From Flavobacteriaceae bacterium R38 (GTDB taxonomy: Bacteria > Bacteroidota > Bacteroidia > Flavobacteriales > Flavobacteriaceae): a DNA stretch of 64,000 nt. Below the pieces are notes generated by a model that was not told the DNA's origin, ran no database searches, and saw nothing but the letters and a program-made list of their open reading frames with translations. Of the stretch, positions 51,516-59,411 are shown in pieces. Position numbers and translations under genes: made by a program. Within the stretch, counting starts at the first letter, position 1. The number at the start of each line of letters is the position of its first letter. The stretch spans positions 186,001 through 250,000 of the forward strand of contig WXYP01000003.1 in the NCBI GenBank assembly GCA_009901575.1, read 5' to 3'.

Positions 51516-52190
51516 ATGCTTCTTAAATTCCCGAATGACAGCGGTCCAATATATAGAGAAACAATTGAAGGAAACTTCATCATTGAACCATGGAATACGG
51601 CTAGTAATCTTATTTTTCTTGCTATTGTTTTTTATTGGTCTTTTAGGGTATACAAAGACGCTAAAAAACACAAATTTCTCGCTTTAGGCCTGCCAACTTT
51701 GTTAATAGGATATATTGGTGGTACAATTTACCATGCAACAAGAAGTCATGAAATATGGCTATTAATGGATTGGGTACCTATAGTTTTATTATGTTTATCG
51801 GCTTCTGTTTACTTTTTTATCAAATTAAAAATACGTCGTCGTATTATTACTTCTGTTGTGATATTTCCTTTTTTACTATCATTTTCATTAGATGCTCTTC
51901 CTTTAGAGTCGTATCTGAGTAATCTTATAGGTTATGGATTAATTGTATTGGTCATTTTATTTCCATTATTTAAATACCTCTCATTGAGAAAATGGAAGCA
52001 TAAAAAGCTAGTGCTTCTGTCATTAGCCAGTTTTTTAATTGCGATTTCCTTTAGGAGTATTGATTTAATAGTAGATACTTCAGTTTTATATATGGGAACA
52101 CATTGGTTGTGGCATTTATTTGGAGGAATAGCAGTTCACTTTTTGATTTCCTATATCTATAATGATAAGGTTACGTTGATAAGAAATTAA
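51516..52190 (+). CDS. alkaline-ceramidase/CREST-like membrane hydrolase
   Basis: This is a 224-residue protein with about seven membrane helices. The conserved residues of the ceramidase/CREST superfamily are placed as expected: S30 in EPWNTASNLIF, H73 in IYHATRSH, D85 in LLMDWVP, and H196 and H200 in GTHWLWHLFGG. In this superfamily they bind zinc and hydrolyse an amide bond of ceramides or related lipids. Bacteria of this group make sphingolipid-like and sulfonolipid lipids, so a lipid substrate is plausible. It has no obvious operon partner. Confidence 0.7.
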   Translation: MLLKFPNDSGPIYRETIEGNFIIEPWNTASNLIFLAIVFYWSFRVYKDAKKHKFLALGLPTLLIGYIGGTIYHATRSHEIWLLMDWVPIVLLCLSASVYFFIKLKIRRRIITSVVIFPFLLSFSLDALPLESYLSNLIGYGLIVLVILFPLFKYLSLRKWKHKKLVLLSLASFLIAISFRSIDLIVDTSVLYMGTHWLWHLFGGIAVHFLISYIYNDKVTLIRN

Positions 52191-52197
52191 TCATAAT

Positions 52198-52377
52198 AGA
52201 AAGCCGACCTATTTTGTGTTTTGTACGAAATCAAGAATTGTTTTTAGTGGTGAGGTGGAGCATTCCGCGAACAAAGTAACTCGGAATGTGGAAGAGAAAA
52301 ACCATTCGTAGTATTTCAAAAAACTCAAAATAAGTCTTGATTTTTTGATTCGTTTTGGATCAAGCCAAAATGAATAT
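52198..52377 (-). repeat. dispersed repeat R1, copy c (full length, inverted)
   Basis: This inverted copy of 5224-5405 is about 180 bases and roughly four-fifths identical by eye. It ends just after the CREST-like gene stop. No ORF; internal inverted repeats as in copy b. Confidence 0.75.
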
Positions 52378-52500
52378 AAAAAGTCTATTTTTCATTCATT
52401 GGTTTTCCTTTCTTAACTTAGATAATCATTAAAAAGATTTATCTCAAATCGAATCTTATTTAATTTAATATGAATTTGATTTGAAAGATGATCTCAAAGT

Positions 52501-52570
52501 TGTCATTCCTGCGAAAGCAGGAATCTAAAAACCAAAAGAATATGGATTCTTACTTTCGCAGGAATGACAT
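52501..52570. repeat. dispersed repeat R2, copy a (intact inverted repeat)
   Basis: Outer ends TGTCATTCCTGCGAAAG... and ...CTTTCGCAGGAATGACA form a near-perfect 18-base inverted repeat around a 30-base centre, also containing GCGAAAGC-type mini-hairpins. This is the clearest copy of the family. The rest of 52191-52647 shows nothing else but the R1 copy. Confidence 0.75.
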
Positions 52571-52621
52571 AGAATTAAATATATTTCTCTTATAGAGCCT
52601 ATGTTAATTTAGATTATTCCT

Positions 52622-52629
52622 TAAATTTG
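52622..52629 (+). promoter_or_regulatory. candidate -7 element for pheS
   Basis: TAAATTTG fits TAnnTTTG and lies 19 bases before the ATG at 52648, giving a short leader. A clear -33 TTG was not seen. Confidence 0.4.
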
Positions 52630-52647
52630 CCATTCAAATTTTTTGAG

Positions 52648-53667
52648 ATGATTGAAAAGATCAAAGAACATATTTTAGAAGTAGAAAAATTCGAAGCAAA
52701 CACACAAGAAGCTATTGAAGTTTTTCGAATAAAGTATTTAGGAAAAAAAGGACTCTTAAATGAGTTTTTTGCTGAATTTAAGAATGTTCCGAATGAGCAG
52801 AAAAAAGAATTTGGTCAGACTGTCAATCAGTTAAAAAATGTAGCATCCGAAAAAGTAAATACTTTAAAAGAAGCCTTAGAGGATAAGGCAGATGAAAAAG
52901 GCATTTATGGAGATCTTACCCGTCCTGGAGAACCTATAGAAATTGGAGCAAGACATCCTATTTCGATTGTTAAGAATCAGATTATTGATATTTTCTCACG
53001 AATCGGATTTAATGTTTCGGAAGGCCCGGAAATTGAAGATGACTGGCATAACTTTACTGCATTAAACTTACCGGAATACCACCCGGCAAGAGATATGCAG
53101 GACACGTTTTTTATTCAGACCGATCCGGATATATTACTTCGTACACATACTTCATCTGTACAAGTGCGTTATATGGAAGAGAATAAACCGCCAATACGAA
53201 CCATATCTCCGGGGAGAGTATATAGAAATGAAGCGATCTCTGCTCGTTCTCATTGCTTTTTTCACCAGGTAGAAGGCTTGTATATTGATAAAGATGTGTC
53301 TTTTGCCGATTTAAAACAGACACTTCAATATTTCACCACAGAAATGTTCGGGAAATCTAAGATCAGGCTTCGACCTTCTTATTTCCCTTTTACAGAGCCT
53401 AGTGCTGAGGTAGATGTATATTGGGGATTAGAAACCGAAACCGATTATAAAATGACCAAAGGAACAGGCTGGTTAGAAATTATGGGTTGCGGAATGGTAG
53501 ATCCTAATGTCTTGGACAACTGCGGAATCGATTCTAAAGAATATTCCGGTTTTGCATTTGGTATGGGAATTGATCGTATTGCTTTGTTATTATATCAAAT
53601 TTCTGATATCAGGATGTTGAGTGAAAACGATTTGCGTTTCCTGGAACAATTTAAAAGTTCACTTTAA
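52648..53667 (+). CDS. pheS: phenylalanyl-tRNA synthetase alpha subunit
   Basis: This is the 339-residue catalytic subunit of bacterial PheRS. The ATG at 52648 ([10 protein letters not shown]) is the true start; a TTG 21 bases earlier is not. An N-terminal coiled-coil (about 1-80) binds tRNA; the class II core shows motif 2 ([21 protein letters not shown]) and motif 3 ([16 protein letters not shown]). It attaches phenylalanine to its tRNA together with PheT, which is not in the window. Hairpin repeats follow its stop and may end transcription. Confidence 0.97.
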   Translation: MIEKIKEHILEVEKFEANTQEAIEVFRIKYLGKKGLLNEFFAEFKNVPNEQKKEFGQTVNQLKNVASEKVNTLKEALEDKADEKGIYGDLTRPGEPIEIGARHPISIVKNQIIDIFSRIGFNVSEGPEIEDDWHNFTALNLPEYHPARDMQDTFFIQTDPDILLRTHTSSVQVRYMEENKPPIRTISPGRVYRNEAISARSHCFFHQVEGLYIDKDVSFADLKQTLQYFTTEMFGKSKIRLRPSYFPFTEPSAEVDVYWGLETETDYKMTKGTGWLEIMGCGMVDPNVLDNCGIDSKEYSGFAFGMGIDRIALLLYQISDIRMLSENDLRFLEQFKSSL

Positions 53668-53701
53668 CCTCCCCCCTTAATCCCTTCCCTAAGGGAGAGG
53701 G
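53668..53701 (+). repeat. dispersed repeat R3, copy a
   Basis: A short 'CCCTTCCCTAAGGGAGAGGG' hairpin word directly after pheS, shared with 54193-54298 and 59155-59234. It could act as the pheS terminator. Confidence 0.55.
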
Positions 53702-53733
53702 AAAAATATCCAAAAACAAATGAGATATTCTCT

Positions 53734-54129
53734 ATGAAGAAAGATATTGAAATCCCCATTGTAAAAGAAGTCTATGTTGCAGTGGTGCATGAATGGAATG
53801 ACGAGTTCCTGTCTAAAGATTGGAATGCCTATATCATTAATGATAGAGAAACTCCTATAGATATGGTATTAATTGTATCTAAAGGATATGATGGAGACAT
53901 AAAAACTTCTATGATGCGTCATGGTATCGGAAAAGTAGAAGCAAAATCTTTTGCCAAAATTGAACTCATGCAGGAAGATGTTCTAAAACTGAACAACGAG
54001 TTCTATGTGACCTTTTTCGCAGATGATAAACTTTATGAGAAAAAATACATTTTCAGAAAGAATATAATCAACGAAAATGCGATGCAGGAACTACCTGTAA
54101 TGGAAGTTGATGGTGTTTTGGTGAAGTAA
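53734..54129 (+). CDS. conserved hypothetical protein
   Basis: This is a 131-residue soluble protein with beta-strand-rich sequence (VYVAVVHEWND, DMVLIVSKGYDG, FYVTFFADDKLYEKKYIF). No metal motif or membrane segment. I do not recognise the family, though its placement after pheS looks ordinary. Repeat DNA flanks it on both sides, so it is probably its own transcript. Confidence 0.75.
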   Translation: MKKDIEIPIVKEVYVAVVHEWNDEFLSKDWNAYIINDRETPIDMVLIVSKGYDGDIKTSMMRHGIGKVEAKSFAKIELMQEDVLKLNNEFYVTFFADDKLYEKKYIFRKNIINENAMQELPVMEVDGVLVK

Positions 54130-54192
54130 TAGTTTTTTTCCTCTCAAAGAGTCTTCGTAGTTAGATCTTTTTCTTTAGTATATAGATGATAT

Positions 54193-54298
54193 TCCTTCTC
54201 CTTGGGGAGAAGGTCAGCCTGTCTACCATCAGGCAGGGATGAGGGGATGGATTTATAAATACCCCCTCACCTTAATCCTCTCCCTAAGGGAGAGGAGA
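54193..54298. repeat. dispersed repeat R3, copy b, interrupted
   Basis: Two hairpins (CCTTCTCCTTGGGGAGAAGG; CCTCTCCCTAAGGGAGAGG) bracket GATGAGGGG...CCCCCTCAC. A 21-base palindrome-like segment (54215-54235, CAGCCTG...CAGGCAG) interrupts the copy; the related copy at 59155 lacks it. Confidence 0.6.
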
Positions 54299-54374
54299 TT
54301 CGGAATCTAAATACTGGATTCCTGATCTCATTTCATTCGTCAGGAAATCGAAGATTCGACGGAGTCAATGACAA
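54299..54374. repeat. dispersed repeat R2, copy d
   Basis: A degenerate copy with GGAATCT...GATTCC and ...AGTCAATGACA ends, running up to the CHAT gene stop. Confidence 0.5.
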
Positions 54375-54380
54375 TTACTA

Positions 54381-57300
54381 TTAAGCAGCTCTCTTTCTAT
54401 AATACATACCACCACCAATTCCAACTAAAGCGATAGCTCCAAGTATCCAATACCAATAAGAAAAATTGGAATCTAATGAAATAGGCTTAGGATCTCCCAC
54501 AATATAGAAGTTTCCCCAGTAAAACGGATTGGATCTTGCAGGATCTACTGTTTTTAAATATTCCAGTTTAGCTTGTTGCAGGGCTTTGGGCTTAGACATT
54601 CCTTCTTTAAGATTGGCATAGAAATACTTCATCAGTTCCGGAGCTGTATCATCTGCCACTTCCCAACTACTCAGCAGCAAACTTTTAGTTCCTGCATATT
54701 GAAAAGCATTTCCAAGACTCATAATGCCTTCTCCTTTGGCAATTTTTCCTGTTCCGGTATTACAGGCACTAAGCACAGTAAGCTCTGCAGGAACATGAAG
54801 TGCAAAGAGCTCATGACTATAGAGCAAATTATCTTCGATAGTATCGTTACTCTTGGTAAAAAAGAGTTTAGAGTTTTGTGGGTTTTCATTATCCACTTCT
54901 CCATGTAGGGCCAGATGTACAATCCCGTATCTGTCAGCATCTTTTTTAAAGTTAGCTTCTATGGCTTCTTTTCCGTAATAATATACTCCATCCACAATAT
55001 CAGAGATCGCTTTGATTTCTTTACGAGTTCCTGGAAGATCTTCTCCTGCATCACGAAGAGCACCCAGTCGCATGACATTACCATCAGCAAGGGCAGTAGT
55101 ATCGGCATAAGAAAAGGCAAGGGCTTGATTTAACACATCTACATTATTAAAATCGGGACGATTAAACAAAAGATTAGCAGAATTGGCATAACTGATGGCA
55201 TATGTATTCAGTAGATAAGGCAGTTGTTGCGGATTACGAGAATCAGTGTCTTTAGACAACAACAAATCAAAATTAAGATGCCATAGAGGTCCATCAGGGA
55301 CAATGATAAGATGCTCCCCCACCAAAAGATCAGCAATGGGAGAAATAAGCTCCTGATACAAAGTTCGACTCATTTTTTTATAGGAGACCAGATCTTTTTG
55401 ACTAAGAGCTTTACGTTGCTGTTCTACTTTAGCGAGCAGACTATCAGTAGATAGTTCTTTGACATCAAACTTGTTTTTAGAGATGACAAAGGCATAGGTA
55501 AGCGAATCGGCAGTGAAATACTCCAAGAGAGTAGTTTTATCATCTAATTTCTGTTGAACCTGGGAAACAGAAATCACAGCATGGTCATATTTAAGCTGAT
55601 GATACTTAGGATAGTCTTTTTTCAAGACATCAGTTAAAGAATCATACCTACGATTAATTTCAAACAATTGATCTTCAAAAGAAGCTAAAGCAGTAGAATC
55701 TACTTCTTTTTTATCTAATTCATTAGTGATTTGAGATTGGTAATGTGCTCTTCTGTTTTTTAGTGTATTTTCTAACTCAATAAGAGAACCTGGTAAGCCA
55801 GAGAAATTTTGTGTATTACTGGCAATTAGATTTTCCTCTAAAACATTAGCATGATTTTTTTCAGAATAATAGAAAGCTTGTTTTAAGGCATCAATATTTT
55901 CTTTTTTAGTATTCAAGAGATAATTAGCACGAATTGAACCGGGGTAAACTTCTTCTCCGATTTTGGAAAACTCTAACCGATCTTCATACCTGGTGAATAT
56001 TTGTTTTAAGGTATCAATTTGTTTTTCAGCTTTTTTATACGTTTCAATACTTTCATTTAGATCAGTGATATTATTATCCCTTAGATAGAGTTGTAGGTGA
56101 GTATTTGCCATATAGATTAAAGCTAATGATAAGTAATCTCCATTACCAATTTGGTAAAGCTTGATTTGTTTATTTTTTTCATCTTTATTCTCATTAAGTA
56201 TACCAATAGCTTTTTTATAATAGACTAATGCTTTTTTATACTCTCCTTTTTCTTGGAATACACTACCTATTCTATTTAAAATTTCTGAGATAAGAGGATG
56301 TTTTTCACCATATAGTTTAATACGATTCTCTAATACTATTTGATAATTTTTTATAGCAGCATCATAATCTTTTAGTTCAAAATAAACTGATCCAATAACA
56401 GTATAAATACCATAGATATCTTTACTGTTATCTTTATAAAGGTTATAATCGACCCTGGCAGCTTCTTTAGCATAAAAAAGAGCCTTTTTGTATTCTTTAA
56501 GCATGACATAAATATTTGAAAGGATCACATATCCATGGATCACTATGGAGTGATTTTCAGAATATACTTTTTTAAAAATAGCTAATGATTTCTTGCTAAA
56601 GTCCAAAGCCTTGGGATAATCTCCAATTGCATTATAAACAAACCCTAAATAATTATAAGTGTAGGCTAGATTAACATTTCCTTTTTCATACTTTTTTAGT
56701 TTTATCTCTAGTACTTTATTAAAATAATCTAATGCTTTTTGATATTCTTCTTTGATATAATATATAAGTGCTATGTTTTCAGTATTTTTTAAGATGTTAA
56801 GATGGTCTTTTTCCAGAATAGTTTCTTTTATTTTTAATGATTTTATATAATAATCTAAGGCTTCATCAAATTCCTGATTTTCATAAGATGCTTGCCCTAA
56901 ACTGTTATATATTGCTGAAGTATTAAGATGATCTTTACCGTATTCTTTTAGTTGAATTTCGAGGGCTCTATTAAACGCTTTTTTTGCTAAAGTTAAATTG
57001 CGATTTGTATAATGGATTGCCCCATAAATCTCATAGGATTTTCCAATGTTTTTTTTGTGGATTTCATAATTTTTATCTCCAATAGATATAGCTTTTTCTA
57101 TGGTAGATAAAGCTTTGTCGAAATCATTGAGTTGCAGGTATGCCTCTCCTATTTGATTCAGTATTATAACAACGTTAGGATGATTTTCTGAAAAGACTTC
57201 TTTTATTATGCTAAGGGATTTTTCGTAATTAGAAATCGCTTCTTTTAAAGAAGCGATACCCAAATAGTAGTTTCCTAAATTAAGATAAGCATATGCTTGT

Positions 57301-57644
57301 TCTCTATTAGGAACGGGTAATTTAGTATTGCTAATTTTTAATGCCTTATTGGCATTTTCTAGACCGTTTTTAACATCTATTAATTTATAATAGTTCCTTG
57401 TGATTTTATTGTAACTTCTGGCGGCTTGCTTCCAAGCTTCTGCTTTTTCGTAAATAGAAATTGCTTTTTTAAATTTTGGGATAGCGCTTTTAAAATCTTC
57501 TTTTTCAAATAAAGAATCTGCTTTTTGATAATATTCCCAGGCTTGTAGAGTATCTTTTTCTTCTTGTGCGTTAAGAATATTAAAAGAAAAAAATATAAGA
57601 AGAAAAAATAATGTTTTCGAAGGGCTAACTTTAGTAGAATTCAT
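54381..57644 (-). CDS. periplasmic TPR-CHAT protease, membrane-anchored
   Basis: This 1087-residue protein has a signal peptide (about 1-27), some ten or more TPR repeats (about 30-480; e.g. NSLGQASYENQEFDEALDYYIKSLKI), a helical linker (about 490-700) and a C-terminal CHAT (caspase/separase-like) domain (about 730-1055). The catalytic dyad is intact: H914 in LALHGEV and C961 in LSACNTGTG. One membrane helix (about 1062-1080) is followed by a basic tail (YRKRAA), so the protease domain is outside the inner membrane. The TPR region should select substrates. It diverges from an ECF sigma gene whose anti-sigma candidate also has a periplasmic TPR domain. Confidence 0.88.
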   Translation of the reverse strand: MNSTKVSPSKTLFFLLIFFSFNILNAQEEKDTLQAWEYYQKADSLFEKEDFKSAIPKFKKAISIYEKAEAWKQAARSYNKITRNYYKLIDVKNGLENANKALKISNTKLPVPNREQAYAYLNLGNYYLGIASLKEAISNYEKSLSIIKEVFSENHPNVVIILNQIGEAYLQLNDFDKALSTIEKAISIGDKNYEIHKKNIGKSYEIYGAIHYTNRNLTLAKKAFNRALEIQLKEYGKDHLNTSAIYNSLGQASYENQEFDEALDYYIKSLKIKETILEKDHLNILKNTENIALIYYIKEEYQKALDYFNKVLEIKLKKYEKGNVNLAYTYNYLGFVYNAIGDYPKALDFSKKSLAIFKKVYSENHSIVIHGYVILSNIYVMLKEYKKALFYAKEAARVDYNLYKDNSKDIYGIYTVIGSVYFELKDYDAAIKNYQIVLENRIKLYGEKHPLISEILNRIGSVFQEKGEYKKALVYYKKAIGILNENKDEKNKQIKLYQIGNGDYLSLALIYMANTHLQLYLRDNNITDLNESIETYKKAEKQIDTLKQIFTRYEDRLEFSKIGEEVYPGSIRANYLLNTKKENIDALKQAFYYSEKNHANVLEENLIASNTQNFSGLPGSLIELENTLKNRRAHYQSQITNELDKKEVDSTALASFEDQLFEINRRYDSLTDVLKKDYPKYHQLKYDHAVISVSQVQQKLDDKTTLLEYFTADSLTYAFVISKNKFDVKELSTDSLLAKVEQQRKALSQKDLVSYKKMSRTLYQELISPIADLLVGEHLIIVPDGPLWHLNFDLLLSKDTDSRNPQQLPYLLNTYAISYANSANLLFNRPDFNNVDVLNQALAFSYADTTALADGNVMRLGALRDAGEDLPGTRKEIKAISDIVDGVYYYGKEAIEANFKKDADRYGIVHLALHGEVDNENPQNSKLFFTKSNDTIEDNLLYSHELFALHVPAELTVLSACNTGTGKIAKGEGIMSLGNAFQYAGTKSLLLSSWEVADDTAPELMKYFYANLKEGMSKPKALQQAKLEYLKTVDPARSNPFYWGNFYIVGDPKPISLDSNFSYWYWILGAIALVGIGGGMYYRKRAA

Positions 57645-57720
57645 TTATATTGACACTTTGTTTCTTTAATAAAAAATAAGAGCAAATATACTAGATATTT
57701 ACTAGCATATGTAAAAATAC

Positions 57721-57728
57721 TATCTTTG
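57721..57728 (+). promoter_or_regulatory. candidate -7 element for the sigma gene
   Basis: TATCTTTG fits TAnnTTTG and lies 61 bases before the ATG at 57790 in the divergent TPR-CHAT/sigma gap. Confidence 0.4.
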
Positions 57729-57789
57729 TAATTAAGAAATTTCGCAAACTTCTTAAAAAGAATATGACGTTATTTTAGTGGGTTAATGT

Positions 57790-58374
57790 ATGAAGAAGAA
57801 CAATAAAGAAGAGCAATTAATTCAGGGAATTTTGGATGGAGATTCTTTGATCTTAAAAGAGTTTTATAAAAAAACCTACCCTGGGGTTAGAAACTATGTT
57901 TTGAAAAATTCAGGAAAAGAAGAAGATGCAGAAGATGTTTTTCAGGATGCATTGGTATTGGTTTATCAAAAGTTAAAAGCAAAGAATCTACAGCTTAATT
58001 GTGAGTTGAGTACCTATGTACATGCAGTAAGCAAGAATATTTGGCTCAGCAAATTACGAAGAGTTAAAAAAGTAACTTATGATGGTGATTTGATTGACGA
58101 CACAGAGATTCTCGATAAAAATGTTATTGAAGAAATTGAAAAAAGCGAACGAATTAATATCTTTAGGAAGCACTTTTTGAAATTGAACGATAAATGCCGG
58201 GAAGTTCTTGGCCTGTTTTTTGATGGAAATTCAATGAAGGTGATAGCCGAAAAGATGGGGTTTACAGTGTCGTATACCCGGAAAAAGAAATTTGAATGTA
58301 AGAAAGAGTTACTGGATATGATTGAAAAAGACCCGATGTATCAAGAACTTAATATGGTTTCTAAAGGAGAATAA
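57790..58374 (+). CDS. ECF-type sigma-70 factor
   Basis: This is a 194-residue sigma factor. Region 2 has KEEDAEDVFQDALVLVYQKL (about 43-62) and CELSTYVHAVSKNIWLSKLRR; region 4 has GNSMKVIAEKMGFTVSYTRKKKFECKKEL (about 150-178). It belongs to the divergent Bacteroidota group often found beside TPR proteins, and it lacks a ZAS-type partner. Its stop overlaps the next start (TAATG). Confidence 0.9.
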   Translation: MKKNNKEEQLIQGILDGDSLILKEFYKKTYPGVRNYVLKNSGKEEDAEDVFQDALVLVYQKLKAKNLQLNCELSTYVHAVSKNIWLSKLRRVKKVTYDGDLIDDTEILDKNVIEEIEKSERINIFRKHFLKLNDKCREVLGLFFDGNSMKVIAEKMGFTVSYTRKKKFECKKELLDMIEKDPMYQELNMVSKGE

Positions 58375-59141
58375 TGATGGTAAAACGTACAAAAAAACTC
58401 TTTGAGGACATAGAAAATTATTTAGATGAATCAAATGATTCAAAGGGAAAATCACGTCTAAAAGAACGCCTAAATAAATATAGCGATTTATACCTGGAAG
58501 TAGAAAAACATCAGGACTTAAAGGAAGCATTAAGTGATAAAGATGCTATAGCTTTTAAAGAAAAACTGGTTGCCATTGGAAAAGAATTAAAAACCGAAGA
58601 AGGGAATGTTCCTGAAGAGACAACTGAACCCAAGGTAACATCTATGTTCTTTAGCTGGAGAATTGCAGCAACTATATTAGTTATTATCGGACTTGGATCT
58701 TATTTTATTATTAATTCCCTTTCTCCTAATAAATCAGATTTATTGAATCAATACTTTTCAGTTTACCCTCTAGAGGGAGTAATCAGAGGAGATAGTTTAG
58801 GAAGTTCATTAACAAAAAAACTTAATGTCTACAGTAATGGTGATTATCAAAGTGCCATTATTAATCTTGAGGAATTAATAACTGAAAACCCGGGTAAAGA
58901 AGTACTCAAAATTTATTTAGGAAATAGCTATTTACAAACCAACCAGGTTAACAAGGCCATAGCAGAATTTCAATCTATAGATTCTATTAGTATGTATTAC
59001 GAAAATGCACAATGGTATTTAGCACTTTCCTTTTTAAAGACAAACCAAGAGGTAGAAGCAAAAGAAATTCTTAGACGCTTACTTAAGCTTAATGGAGCGT
59101 ATAATAATAAAGCTTCAGATTTGTTAAAGGAGTTGAAATAA
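58374..59141 (+). CDS. TPR membrane protein, probable anti-sigma factor
   Basis: This is a 255-residue protein. It has a charged cytoplasmic N-terminus (1-93), one membrane helix (94-115) and a periplasmic TPR domain (about 150-250, GDYQSAIINLEELITENPGKEVLKIYLGNSYLQ; NAQWYLALSFLKTNQEVEAKEIL). It lacks a zinc finger. Translational overlap with the sigma gene and the membrane layout fit an anti-sigma factor; binding is inferred, not seen. The two ATG codons at 58374 and 58377 are both possible. The TPR part could be bound or cleaved by the neighbouring TPR-CHAT protease. Confidence 0.75.
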   Translation: MMVKRTKKLFEDIENYLDESNDSKGKSRLKERLNKYSDLYLEVEKHQDLKEALSDKDAIAFKEKLVAIGKELKTEEGNVPEETTEPKVTSMFFSWRIAATILVIIGLGSYFIINSLSPNKSDLLNQYFSVYPLEGVIRGDSLGSSLTKKLNVYSNGDYQSAIINLEELITENPGKEVLKIYLGNSYLQTNQVNKAIAEFQSIDSISMYYENAQWYLALSFLKTNQEVEAKEILRRLLKLNGAYNNKASDLLKELK

Positions 59142-59154
59142 TACCTTTTTAAAT

Positions 59155-59234
59155 TCCTTCTCCTTGGGGAGAAGGTTAGGATGAGGGGGAATTATCAAGT
59201 TATCCCTTACCTTAATCCTCTCTTAGGAAGAGAA
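59155..59234. repeat. dispersed repeat R3, copy c
   Basis: CCTTCTCCTTGGGGAGAAGG hairpin, GATGAGGGGG and a shortened CTCTCTTAGGAAGAG arm. It is the uninterrupted relative of 54193-54298, directly after the anti-sigma candidate. Confidence 0.6.
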
Positions 59235-59286
59235 AATAAATTTCTTTTCTTTCATTGTAAAACCCTGAAAAAACTGAAACAACCCC

Positions 59287-59351
59287 GTCATTCCGCACTT
59301 GATGCGGAATCCATATATTTAAATTAGATTCCTGCTTTCGCAGGAATGACA
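59287..59351. repeat. dispersed repeat R2, copy b
   Basis: GTCATTCCGCA... and ...GCAGGAATGAC ends form an inverted repeat. One arm differs internally (CGCACTTGATGCGG hairpin) from copy a. Confidence 0.65.
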
Positions 59352-59411
59352 ATAATTTACATCATTATTTCAAATAAAAACAATAATTTAAGGGCTCAGA
59401 ATTCATAAGAA

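Noticed and set aside
54381-59141. CRISPR type III-E (gRAMP/TPR-CHAT) system
   Set aside because: No repeat array, no gRAMP, no Csx30-like gene in the window; the TPR-CHAT protein has a signal peptide and membrane anchor, so it is not a cytoplasmic Csx29.
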